A DNA stretch of 64,000 bases, from positions 124,001-188,000 of the forward strand of contig JADJUJ010000008.1 in the NCBI GenBank assembly GCA_016710765.1, written 5' to 3'. This document shows, piece by piece, positions 28,185 through 37,334 of the stretch (its first letter is position 1; each line of letters starts with the position of its first letter). The position numbers and the translations under genes were made by a program. Source of the stretch: Lewinellaceae bacterium (GTDB lineage: Bacteria; Bacteroidota; Bacteroidia; Chitinophagales; Saprospiraceae). A model generated the notes under the pieces. That model was not told the origin of the DNA. It ran no database searches and was given only the letters and a program-made list of their open reading frames with translations.

Positions 28185-30683
28185 TTAGTCGGTCAAAATT
28201 AGTTGAAACACCTGGATTGGTTGGCCCGCTATGCTGAGTCGTACCGCATACATCCCAACGGGTAGCCCATCCGGAAGCTGCATTCTAACCACTGTGCCCG
28301 TTGGCAGATTGTTCTGCTGCATGACCACGCTTCCTACACTGTTGATGATTTGGACGGAGGCGACCTGTTCTTGCCAGTCTTGCAGGTCCAGCTGGAAAAT
28401 ACCGCTGCTGGGATTCGGGTAAAGCCGGGCGTTTCCGGTTTGGGTACTGTTCCGGTCTGTGGCTTGCGGCTTGCTTGCAGTGGCATAACAACCGTAGGTA
28501 CTCAGGTGGGTTTCGTAGTAAGCCCCATTATTCAGTCGGGCATAGCCATAAACATAATCCGGCGTTGCCTGCGGGGGCAAGGTGTATTCCAAAATATCCG
28601 CACTGCCGCCGGAGAGGCCATTGCCCGAAACTGTTTTGAACCGAATGGAATAAAAAGGCGCGAAATTCGGGTTGCGTACCAGGTAATCGTTTCCTGCGGC
28701 AGAAGTGTAGATGCTGTTGTTGGGCATGTTGGCCTGTAATCCAGCTGGTAATCCGAAGGCTACGTAAGCCATTCCGCTGCTGCATTTATTGGTGATCCGC
28801 AAGCGAACGGTTTTGCTTTGGTCTGGCTGGACGGCAATATTCAACAGTTCAAAACGGATACAAACGGTTTCTTTTACATCACATGCCGTTTCTGGCGCCA
28901 AAACCTCGATGGTGGTGCAACAACTGGCTGTATTGCCGCAACCATCGCTTGCCGAAAAGCAAACCACACTCTGGCCAATGGGAAATGCACTGCCCGAACT
29001 TAGGCCAATGGTTTCCAGCGGATCTACGCCGCAGCTACAATCACCGGTTATCGTCGGGGCCGGATATGGCACAGTTGCCGTCGTTGCATTTACCGCTGCG
29101 GTAACGGGCGCTACCGTGGGACAATCCAGGTGCAATGCGCTGGGCGCTACCATAACTTGTATCGTGTCGGTTTGTACCACCCCACAACTGTCGGTGACTG
29201 CCACCCAGTAGCTGCCAGCAGTTGTTACCTGGTATTCATTGCCAGTACTGCCATCCTGCCACAGTACCTGTGGGAAAGTACTGCCCACAGCGAGGCTGAA
29301 AATACTGTCTTTGCAAAGGCTGAGGTCGGGACCAAAGTCGAGCACGACATCACAAAGCGGATCGGCGCAGCTCGGCGGGCAGTAATCCTGCGCCATGAAA
29401 CTTTTGCTGGACAGGCCGGGGACCGAGTACGCTGTTGCTTCCTGTAAAAAAGTTCCGTCGCCTACGAACCAGTCGGAAGAAGGCTCGTCATGTGATTCCG
29501 CGCTGATGTCTAAATTCTGGTTGCAACAATCGGCAAAAAGGCCAAGGCTGTCTGTTTGCACAAAGTATAAGGGCCATATGTTGGCGCCAGGGCTTGTGTT
29601 GTTGTCGAGGTTTCCAGCCAGGGTAAAACGACCATCAGGCTGGGCATAGCCCAGGTGCAGTGTTTCTGCGCGATCACTGCCGAAATAATGCGACCATTGC
29701 ACCTGTCCGTTGGCGTCGAGTTTGATGGCTGTTGCTGCGCCGCCCGTACCCACGTTGTTGGCGGTGGCAAGAAGGAGCAGGCCAGAATCCGGACAAGCAA
29801 TGGCATTGCGCAACACCAGGCTTTCAGAGACGGGCGTTCGGTACGTTTTTGTCCACAGCACCGCGCCATTGGCATCTGTTTTTTTTACCCAGGGTTGCCG
29901 CGCAGCGTTGGAGATGCCTTGCGGATCTTGTCGGGAGCCGGCCATCAGACAAGATTGGTTTCCCGAAGGATGCAGGTAAATCTTGCCCTGCGCTGCGAAC
30001 GGCATATCAATCCTTTTAGCCACATCAACAAAACCGCTGTTGTAATCGGATCCTACCAGTGCCACAAAGGGCCCGGGAGTAACCGTGGCCGCGCTCCAAA
30101 TCCGGTCGTTTTGTTTCACCAGCGCGTTAAATTTCACAACGTTGGGGTAAACGCCATAAGTTCTGCTCCAGGCCAAATTGCCATCGTTGTCGATTTGCAT
30201 CAAGGCGCCATCGGTGTTGCCAAAAGTGTCGCCATTTTGCGCGCCGGCCAGCACATAGCCATCGGGAATACCGATGATGTTTTCAATGCGCGCGTCCGCA
30301 TCCAGCACGGTACTCCAAAGCGGATTGCCATCACCATCGGTTTTTAGGAGTAAAAGCGTTTTCTTCTCAAAGGGAGCGGGAAGTACTACGCGACCGGCAA
30401 GGAGGTAGCCGCCATCATTGGCGACGATAATGTTGCTGAAAAAAGTGTAATCGGGGAAGGCAAAATCCTGTTGCCAAAGGAAGTTGCCACTTGGGTCCAG
30501 TTTGAGCAGAAAAGGGACATTGCCGGACTGAAATCCAACCAACGCGAAACCACTGGTATCGGCCACCATGTCGGTGTAAGTTTGTTCAGACCCCTGGGAA
30601 TATACCTTTTGGGTGCTTGCGGTTTGGGATTGCAAAAACGAACTGGCCGCCAAAAGGATGGCAATTAAAACACGGAGGCGCAT
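28185..30683 (-). CDS. large secreted T9SS protein with HYR/Ig-like domains
   Basis: An 832-residue exported protein with a signal peptide (MRLRVLIAILLAASSFLQS). Residues 25-400 are repeated beta-strand units of the type GFALVGFQSGN...LLKLDPSGNFLWQQDF, as in secreted beta-propeller-like proteins. Next come an Ig-like segment (CKDSIFSLAVGSTFPQVLWQDGSTGNEYQV) and an HYR-like segment (CPTVAPVTAAVNATTATVPYPAPTITGDC...DGCGNTASC). The C-terminus is a T9SS type A tail (ARLYPNPSSGIFQLDLQDW). It is probably a surface or released adhesion-type protein; no enzyme signature is visible and no substrate can be proposed. Confidence 0.8.
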   Translation of the reverse strand: MRLRVLIAILLAASSFLQSQTASTQKVYSQGSEQTYTDMVADTSGFALVGFQSGNVPFLLKLDPSGNFLWQQDFAFPDYTFFSNIIVANDGGYLLAGRVVLPAPFEKKTLLLLKTDGDGNPLWSTVLDADARIENIIGIPDGYVLAGAQNGDTFGNTDGALMQIDNDGNLAWSRTYGVYPNVVKFNALVKQNDRIWSAATVTPGPFVALVGSDYNSGFVDVAKRIDMPFAAQGKIYLHPSGNQSCLMAGSRQDPQGISNAARQPWVKKTDANGAVLWTKTYRTPVSESLVLRNAIACPDSGLLLLATANNVGTGGAATAIKLDANGQVQWSHYFGSDRAETLHLGYAQPDGRFTLAGNLDNNTSPGANIWPLYFVQTDSLGLFADCCNQNLDISAESHDEPSSDWFVGDGTFLQEATAYSVPGLSSKSFMAQDYCPPSCADPLCDVVLDFGPDLSLCKDSIFSLAVGSTFPQVLWQDGSTGNEYQVTTAGSYWVAVTDSCGVVQTDTIQVMVAPSALHLDCPTVAPVTAAVNATTATVPYPAPTITGDCSCGVDPLETIGLSSGSAFPIGQSVVCFSASDGCGNTASCCTTIEVLAPETACDVKETVCIRFELLNIAVQPDQSKTVRLRITNKCSSGMAYVAFGLPAGLQANMPNNSIYTSAAGNDYLVRNPNFAPFYSIRFKTVSGNGLSGGSADILEYTLPPQATPDYVYGYARLNNGAYYETHLSTYGCYATASKPQATDRNSTQTGNARLYPNPSSGIFQLDLQDWQEQVASVQIINSVGSVVMQQNNLPTGTVVRMQLPDGLPVGMYAVRLSIAGQPIQVFQLILTD

Positions 30684-30858
30684 AAGGATGATGGTTATTA
30701 AAACGAAAGCAAAAATACCAGTTATTCCTGAGGGCGCACTACCTGAATTGGTTTAAAAAAGAAAGGGGTTTGAAATTTGACAAGTCATGGGTGTTTCCCA
30801 TGCTCCTGTCAAACCTCAAGCCCCATATATGGCTTATAATCAAATTCTTACGGCCGAT

Positions 30859-31857
30859 TTAGTGCCTGCCGTTTCCTTTTTTCTTTACTGTGGTGCTGCT
30901 TTTCTGATGGGTGGCGGAGTTGCCGCGCGGGCCCGTTTTCGTTGTCGTCGATTTTTGTTTGGTTACGCTGTTGCCTCTCGGACCCTGCACCGTGGTGCTT
31001 TTAGTCTGTTTCGTGCCTTGCCCACCGCGTGGGCCGGTGGCCTTGGTGGTCGTCGTGGTGCGTTGTACACCAGCTTTACCACTTGCATTACGCCGGGTAA
31101 CGGTAGTGGTGGTACGGGTGTGCACTACTTTCGATTGGGTGCGGCGCGGGGTATATACATTGTGAGCCCTAACGACACGGTGGGTTGTTACAACATGATA
31201 ATGCCGGCGGTAAGGGTGCGCATAGGCGTAATACCGAGCATAGGGGCGTGGCCTCCATGGGCGCCAGTACGATGGATAAACCCTCCAGCGGTAAGGCGAA
31301 ACATATACCCGGTAACCCGGAGCATAAACGAAGCGCACGCTTTGCCACAGCCACACGTTAACCACGATGCGTACCGGTGCGTGCAACATGGCAGGGCCGC
31401 CTTTTCCACCTTTCTGAATTTCTTCCTCAAAAGGCTCCACCAATGTTTGGCTGCCGTACACATCTTCGTCGCCAACGATTTGGAGCATCGCTACTTCCTT
31501 ATCGGTTTTTTCAATTTCGATGACAGCGATGTCCTGTGATTCGGTTTCGCTGACGGGAACCTGTAATACAATCGCGTGTACATCGCCGTCCATGTTGTCG
31601 ATCACACGGATGTAATCAATCTCACCGTCTTCGTTGAGGTCCAGGTTGTTGATGTTGTTGCTTTCGGTGTTGAGCATTTTTTCAAATTCTTCCAATGAAC
31701 TGGCTTTTTTGAAAAGGTCCAGTGCCGCTTCAAGGCTGAAACCATCCCCGGGAAGCCCTGTGCTGTCGGCCTCCATGTCATTTTGGGCCTGCACGTTGAA
31801 ACTGAGAAATAGTGCCGAAAAAGCACCCAGTAAAATTGATTTCCAATACGTTTTCAT
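30859..31857 (-). CDS. secreted protein with a Thr/Lys-rich basic tail
   Basis: A 332-residue exported protein of unknown function. A signal peptide (MKTYWKSILLGAFSALFLSFNVQA) is followed by an acidic domain at about 35-155 with an EF-hand-like loop (LDLNEDGEIDYIRVID), a segment rich in Tyr, Arg and Pro (SPYRWRVYPSYWRPWRPRPYARYYAYAHPYRRHYH), and a long tail rich in Thr, Lys, Gly and Arg with recurring TGPRGNS and QKSTT words. The acidic front and strongly basic tail suggest surface or polymer binding, but nothing firmer can be said. The opposite strand is open for 250 codons here because of base composition; only this strand has a signal peptide and domain structure. Confidence 0.8.
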   Translation of the reverse strand: MKTYWKSILLGAFSALFLSFNVQAQNDMEADSTGLPGDGFSLEAALDLFKKASSLEEFEKMLNTESNNINNLDLNEDGEIDYIRVIDNMDGDVHAIVLQVPVSETESQDIAVIEIEKTDKEVAMLQIVGDEDVYGSQTLVEPFEEEIQKGGKGGPAMLHAPVRIVVNVWLWQSVRFVYAPGYRVYVSPYRWRVYPSYWRPWRPRPYARYYAYAHPYRRHYHVVTTHRVVRAHNVYTPRRTQSKVVHTRTTTTVTRRNASGKAGVQRTTTTTKATGPRGGQGTKQTKSTTVQGPRGNSVTKQKSTTTKTGPRGNSATHQKSSTTVKKKGNGRH

Positions 31858-32059
31858 ACCATGTTTTTATTAATTATGAATAGGATTTTGCTGTTAAAAC
31901 GCCCGATGTTGTTCCTTGTGTGGGCATTTGGTTGGTTTGACTTAATTTTAACTAAAAGGTTTAAAAGGGTCAAAAAACTGCTTTGTTGATAACTTGAATT
32001 GGCCAATTCAGTTGGATGGCCGATTTTTACATTTTTTTAGCCTGGTTCAATTATTGCTG

Positions 32060-34174
32060 ATGTATCCTGCCCGAATTGCCCCCCAACTTGGAATTCCTGT
32101 TCACCGCGTTCAAGCGGTAGTTGATCTGCTGGACGCCGGGGCCACCATCCCTTTTATTTCCCGTTACCGCAAAGAAGCCACCGGTTCGCTCGACGAGGTG
32201 CAGGTGGGCGATATTCAGGATTTGCTCAAACGCCTCCAGGACCTCGATAAGCGCCGGGAAGCCATTCTTCAGAGCATTGAAGAGCAGGGCAAACTGACGC
32301 CAGATCTCCGCAAGGCTATTGAGGCCGCCGGTACCATGACCGAACTGGAGGATCTTTACCTGCCTTACCGGCAAAAACGCAAAACGCGCGCCTCCGTGGC
32401 CATCGAACGCGGCCTGGAACCCCTGGCAAAGCGAATTTTTGCGCAAAAGGACCGCGAAGTGAACACCCTGGCTGCAAGCTACATCACCGATGATGTTCCC
32501 AGCGTAGAGGATGCCCTTCAGGGCGCCCGCGACATCATTGCGGAGTGGATTAACGAAGACAAGCAGGCCCGCGATCGTATCCGCAGGCATTTTGAAAAAG
32601 GCGCCGTCATTGCTTCCCGACTGGTGAAAGGCAAAGACGAGGCTGCCGCAAAATACCGCGATTACTTCGAGTGGAGCGAAAAACTGGCCAATTGCCCTTC
32701 CCACCGCCTGTTGGCCATGCGCCGTGGTGAGGAGGAAGGTTTTCTCCGCGTAGGCATTGCCCCGGAAGAGGAAGATGCCATTCATGACCTCAACCGGATT
32801 TACCTGCACTACAGTGGGGAGTCCTCTGAACAGGTAAAACTGGCGATCAAAGATGGCTACAAACGCCTGCTGGAGCCCTCCATTGAAACGGAATTCCGTA
32901 ACCTCAGCAAGGAAAAAGCCGATTTGGAGGCCATCCGTGTGTTCGCGGAAAACTTGCGGCAGTTGCTCCTCAGCGCTCCCCTGGGAGAAAAGCGGGTGTT
33001 GGGCATCGACCCTGGTTTTCGCACGGGCTGCAAGATTGTTTGCCTCGATGCCAGCGGCATGCTCCTGTACAACTCCGTTATTTATCCGCACGACCCACAA
33101 CGGCAGGTGTTTGAAAGCAAAGAAAAAATAGAATTGCTGGTGGAAAAATACGCCATCGATGCCATTTCCATCGGCAACGGAACAGCCGGCCGTGAAACCA
33201 TGGATTTTCTTCGCCAATGTGGCTTCAAGCACCGGGTAGATGTATTTCAGGTGAATGAAGCCGGGGCCTCCATTTATTCCGCATCAGAAATTGCCCGGGA
33301 AGAATTTCCCAAGGAAGACCTCACGGTGCGCGGTGCGGTCAGCATCGGTCGGCGGCTCATGGACCCGCTGGCAGAACTGGTTAAGATCGATCCGAAAAGC
33401 ATCGGCGTGGGGCAATACCAGCACGACGTCAACCAAAGCCTGCTGAAAGGCAGCCTCGATCGAACCGTGGAATCCTGCGTCAACAGCGTGGGCATCAACC
33501 TGAACACGGCGAGTAAGCACTTGCTGACCTATGTTTCCGGCCTCGGCCCTGCGCTTGCCCAGAATATCGTGCAATACCGCACGGAAAATGGGCCCTTTAA
33601 AAAGCGCAGCGAGTTAAAGAAGGTGGCGCGGCTTGGCGACAAGGCTTTTGAGCAGGCGGCCGGCTTTCTCCGGATTCGAGGCGGCGCTAACCCGCTCGAC
33701 AACACGGCGGTACACCCGGAACGTTATGGCTGGTGCAGCAAATGGCCAAAGATCTGGGCTGTTCGGTGCCGGATTTGATCGCAGACAAGGCCTTACGGCA
33801 GAAAATTGACCTTAAACATTACGTCAAGGGGGGATGTGGGTTTGCCAACCCTTCAGGATATTGTCAAAGAACTTGAAAAACCGGGACTCGATCCTCGCGG
33901 CATGGCACAGCCCTTTGAATTTGGGAACGTGCGCAGCATCGAAGATCTATCACCGGGTATGATTTTGCCGGGCATCGTCAACAACATCACCAATTTTGGC
34001 GCTTTTGTCGACATTGGTATAAAAGACAGCGGCCTGGTGCATGTTTCGCAATTGGCCGATAAATTTGTTTCCAACCCGGCGGATGTTGTAAAACTCAACC
34101 AACAGGTGACCGTTCGGGTACTCGAGGTTGACTTGCAGCGCAAACGGGTTTCACTCACCATGAAGGGTATTTGA
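32060..34174 (+). CDS. tex: Tex family S1 RNA-binding protein, frameshifted
   Basis: A Tex/YhgF transcription accessory protein of about 705 residues in reconstruction. In order: the N-terminal Tex domain (GATIPFISRYRKEATGSLDEVQ), the YqgF/RNase-H-like domain (RVLGIDPGFRTGCKIVCLD), helix-hairpin-helix (SVGINLNTASKHLLTYVSGLG) and a C-terminal S1 domain (GMILPGIVNNITNFGAFVDIGIKDSGLVHVSQLADKFV). The frame is lost at about 33,728 (GG where GGG fits) and regained at 33,828-33,833 (G6 where G5 fits); restoring both gives LVQQMAKDLGCSVPDLIADK and VGLPTLQDIVKEL, as in the family. The protein binds nucleic acid and acts in transcription and translation quality control. ATG 32060 was chosen over a TTG at 31994. 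Confidence 0.9.
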
Positions 34175-34258
34175 TGGAATAAAAGACTTTTGCGGCTTAT
34201 TACACCATCGCGGTTGGCGCTATGCTCCTGCAAAATTGTGGGAATAACAGCATGGCTA

Positions 34259-34278
34259 TTTCACCCGTTCGGGTGAAA
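34259..34278 (+). terminator. stem-loop after tex
   Basis: TTTCACCC and GGGTGAAA pair perfectly around a GTTC loop, 85 bases after the tex stop. There is no T run after it. The rest of 34175-34466 holds only a TATTTTTG (-7-like) at 34349-34356 before the DoxX-like gene. Confidence 0.35.
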
Positions 34279-34466
34279 ATGGGTGAAGCGGCATGTCAGC
34301 CAAATAAGTTCTAAGGGAATTCTAAGTCTTTTTGCGCCCTTGAGGCGCTATTTTTGCCTTGCATTATTTACCGAATGCAGGTAAAAGCCCTGTATTCTCC
34401 TGAAAATCAAATTACCGTTGTCTGTTTGCTTAGAATGATCTACTTCATTTCTAATCATAAACCCGT

Positions 34467-34908
34467 ATGTACATGGACAACGTTTTACCCGCTCAATCCT
34501 GGTTCGATAAGAACCAAAACCTGCTCATCCGCTGGAGTTTAGGCATTTGCTATTTCTGGTTTGGCATGTTGAAGTTTCTTCCCCAATTTAAGCCCTGCCG
34601 AGCAGCTGGCCCAACTGACCATTCACAAGCTCACCTTTGGGCTCATACCCGACAACATCAGCATCCTGCTGCTGGCCATTTGGGAAGTAGCGGTTGGTAT
34701 CCTGTTTTTTAGTGGCTACTTCCTCCGTTTTGCCACCTGGGCAGCCATTGTGCACATGGTGTGCACGTTCACAGTGCTCTTTCTTTTTCCGGAACTCTCT
34801 TTCTCTGAGGCGCCTTATGCCTGGACGCTGGTTGGACAGTACGTGGTCAAAAACCTGGTATTTTTGGTGGTCATGGGGATTTTGCTGCGGGATACCAAAT
34901 CGCAATGA
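34467..34908 (+). CDS. DoxX/DUF417-like membrane protein, frameshifted
   Basis: A small integral membrane protein of about 147 residues. It begins LIRWSLGICYFWFGMLKFLPQF and, after a frame change at 34590-34591 (AA where one A fits), continues SPAEQLAQLTIHKLTFGLIP, AIWEVAVGILFFSGYFLRFATWAAIVHMVCTFTVLF and ends KNLVFLVVMGILLRDTKSQ. The four hydrophobic segments and the Phe/Gly-rich first helix with a conserved Lys-Phe resemble the DoxX superfamily. Its role is unknown; relatives act near thiol and oxidative-stress functions. It converges on the M56 peptidase gene with a strong stem-loop between them. Confidence 0.7.
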
Positions 34909-34920
34909 TTCTCTTCAAAA

Positions 34921-34964
34921 ACTTACCCCACAAATTTTTTTTGCCTGAAAATTTGCGGGGTAAG
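34921..34964. terminator. bidirectional terminator-like stem-loop
   Basis: ACTTACCCCACAAATTT pairs with 34948-34964 (17 positions, one mismatch) around a 10-base loop rich in T. It lies 12 bases after the DoxX-like gene and 32 bases before the convergent M56 gene end; the A/T-rich upper stem supplies T-rich RNA in both directions. Confidence 0.65.
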
Positions 34965-34996
34965 TCCTAGTGCTTCGACCACTGGCGATAAACAAG

Positions 34997-36755
34997 CTAC
35001 TCATCTACAATCCGGAATGCCAATCCGCCCATGTTCCTGGCAGCGGCATCTCCCGGACATTTCACCTTGATGTCGTCTATGAAGATCATGCTGCTGTCGG
35101 GCAAGGCAAGAATCTCTGCTACTTTTTTTTCAGAAAAAACAGCACCTTGACTCCTCTCTGGGTAGCTGGGCTCACCGCGATGAGGAACCAGCGTGACTTG
35201 ACTTTCAACAACCTGGCACTGGGCATCGAACTCAAAATTTTCCAGGAGCGCATGGAGCACAAATCCTGATTTCAGCAACTCCTTTTTGCTCACCGTAGAT
35301 GATTTTCTACCGGCTAACATGGGCACGGGATCCGGGACTCGCTTTACCCGGTACTCTGTGCTGCTGAGGAGTTGATCATTTTTATAAATTTCAATAAAAA
35401 CTGAACCGGGCCTGGTCACGAGCACATTGTAGTTTCCGTTTTCGCCAATTATTTTGCCTTCTCCTTTGAGTTTTGGGGTCCACTCATCATTGCGCAGTCC
35501 GTTCACTGCGATGTGAACAGGATTGTCAACGCCGATGTAAAAGATGTTCATCTTGTCGAGCTGGATGGCTGTGGGTGGGGGCATTTGGAACGCTGTCACT
35601 GACAAGGGTAAGGACAGCGGGAGTTTCAACAGTTGCTTTGGGCTCTGGCTTATTTGCAACAATTACAGCGGCAGGAGCGGGTAGGAAAAACTCGGGTTGT
35701 AGAATCGAGAAAATGTGGTTTGCCGGGTTGGGCGTGGCTTGTTCAGCGGGTTTTGGGGCAAAAATCAGGGCGCTGAACCCAAGCAGGGGTAATATCAGCC
35801 AGGATTGAAAGTCCGCGCGTTGTGGAGTAATTCCTGTCAGCCGCATGATGCGTGTATTGAAAGGGGAATTGCCGGAAGCTGCCATAGTAAATACGTTTTT
35901 AGTGCTTGAAAAATGGAGGTTGAGGTCCACCAGCGTTCGCGCGTACAACAGCTGGTCGGAAGTATGAAGCAAAACGATATCGTCGCAAGCGTATTCCCGC
36001 TGAACCCGGGCCTCTTTGGACAAAAGGCGGAACAGTGGGTGGTAAAAAAACAGGGTGTCCATGACCAATTGGATCAAATTCACCAAATAATCCAGTCGGC
36101 GAATATGCGCCAGTTCGTGGATCAACAGTGCTTCGAGTTGAGCAGGAGTTATATGTAAATGAAGTCCGATCGGCAGCAGAATTACTGGTTTCCAGAAACC
36201 TATCGTCATGGGCCCTTGTACTTGTTTCGACTCCAGCACCTGCACCCATTTGCGGATGCCGAGTTTTGTCGCCAGGCATTGGTTTGGGTCTGTATGGCAC
36301 CCTTTACCGGACTGGTTTGTTTTCTTAGTCGTTGTGTTAGCCAGTATGCCCCCCAACAGTTGGGTGGCAAAAACGGCAGCGCCCAGGAACCAGAGCAGGC
36401 CGAGCCAAGGCAGGAATCGACCCAATTTTTGGTACAATGTTTCCGTGCTGGCATTAAAATGGGCGACTGGAAGTTGGTTTTCGGGGCTTAAGGCCACCGA
36501 TTGCCGTGCCGATTCCGACAACACGATGGTTGACGGTTTTGCTGCTGGCTGCAGCCGCTGGAAGGTGTTCAGGAATGTGAACGCCGACCAGCAACAAGCC
36601 AGCAACATGGTCAGCATGGCCAGTCGATAGCGAAAATTACCCTGCGTGGGAAAAATCAGCGCGCTGACTTTAAAAGCCAGATACAGCAGCGCAATTTGCC
36701 AGATGGAATGGAACACCGCCCATCCGATGGCTTGAAATACCGTTGGGATCATCAT
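34997..36755 (-). CDS. BlaR1-like M56 metallopeptidase with a GldM-type C-terminal region, frameshifted
   Basis: About 585 residues in reconstruction. Membrane segments lie near residues 5-34, 42-62 and 113-137; the zinc protease site is HELAH at 213-217 with the third ligand expected in RVQREYACDDIV (Glu254). This is the M56 module of BlaR1/MecR1 sensors. Another hydrophobic stretch (SWLILPLLGFSALIF) follows. After a frame change near 35,573-35,581, best explained by one extra C/G in a run, the protein continues with a GldM-like region: LDKMNIFYIGVDNPVHIAV, GENGNYNVLVTRPGSV, YRVKRVPDPVPMLAGRKSSTVSKKEL, FEFDAQCQVVESQVTL and MIFIDDIKVKCPGD. The beta-lactam-binding domain of BlaR1 is absent. 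Its start overlaps the BlaI stop by four bases (ATGA), so the pair is translationally coupled. It presumably inactivates BlaI on an envelope signal. Confidence 0.85.
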
Positions 36756-37135
36756 GGTTTTGGTGTTTGTTGGTCGAGCCAGGTTTTCAAAGCAAGGAGC
36801 TCTTCTTCGGGGGTCGATTCAGCGCCCAGGGCATGCATCATCATTTTAAGCGCAGAACCTCCGAAGGCGGTCTGGGTCATTTTATCCAGCAAATCAGTCT
36901 TAACTTCCTGCTCTTTCAGTTTACTGACATACAGGTGGGTGCCAGCGGCATCTGTTCGGCTGAGCACCCCTTTCTCGGTAAGGCGTTGTATCTGTTTTAG
37001 TACAGTGGTGTATCCAACATCCTTGTTCACACAGATGCGCTCGAAAACATCCCGAACACCTACTGGTTCGAGTTCCCAGATGATTTGCAGGATTTCGAGT
37101 TCCGCGTCGGTAGGTTGGTAGCTTTTAGTTTCCAT
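36752..37135 (-). CDS. BlaI/MecI family transcriptional repressor
   Basis: A 127-residue winged-helix repressor. The DNA-binding half has AELEILQIIWELEPVGVRDVFERI, YTTVLKQIQRLTEKGVLSRTDAAGTHLYV; the C-terminal dimerisation half has LLDKMTQTAFGGSALKMMMHAL. Such proteins bind palindromic operators as dimers and are destroyed when the partner M56 protease is activated. The gene is followed with a four-base overlap by that partner. Two identical 16-bp palindromes sit 88-134 bases upstream within its own promoter, so it very probably represses its own operon. Confidence 0.9.
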   Translation of the reverse strand: METKSYQPTDAELEILQIIWELEPVGVRDVFERICVNKDVGYTTVLKQIQRLTEKGVLSRTDAAGTHLYVSKLKEQEVKTDLLDKMTQTAFGGSALKMMMHALGAESTPEEELLALKTWLDQQTPKP

Positions 37136-37215
37136 ACGATGGGTTGAGATGGTAAATTAAGCTGTACAGCAGAAGATCTGGCGCCTCTCAACCATCTCAA
37201 CTTAATACGGCAAAA

Positions 37216-37247
37216 CAAAATTATACGACAATTGTCGTAGTTCCAAA
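37216..37247 (-). promoter_or_regulatory. promoter of the blaI-M56 operon
   Basis: Read on the minus strand, TTTG (37247-37244) and TAATTTTG (37223-37216) are exactly 20 bases apart, a perfect match to the Bacteroidota TTTG-N20-TAnnTTTG form. The spacer contains operator 1. The predicted start of transcription leaves a leader of about 75 bases before the repressor ATG. Confidence 0.75.
37224..37239. promoter_or_regulatory. BlaI operator 1
   Basis: TACGACAATTGTCGTA, a perfect 16-bp palindrome that fills most of the spacer between the -33 and -7 elements of the repressor promoter, touching the -7 box. Its form (a dyad with TAC...GTA outer bases) fits BlaI/MecI/CopY-type operators. Confidence 0.8.
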
Positions 37248-37253
37248 TATATC

Positions 37254-37269
37254 TACGACAATTGTCGTA
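37254..37269. promoter_or_regulatory. BlaI operator 2
   Basis: A second exact copy of the 16-bp palindrome, centred 30 bp from the first, so both lie on the same face of the helix. It is just upstream of the -33 element. A partial third site (TTGTCGTC at 37291-37298) follows 29 bp further on, toward the glycerate kinase gene. Confidence 0.8.
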
Positions 37270-37334
37270 TTTGTCAAAAACTTTAACATATTGTCGTCAA
37301 AGTCCCATATTTGCCGAGCGCAAAAATCAAATCC

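Noticed and set aside
30787..31539. 250-codon frame opposite the Thr/Lys-rich secreted protein
   Set aside because: It is an antisense shadow; the minus-strand frame has a signal peptide and domain structure, this one does not.
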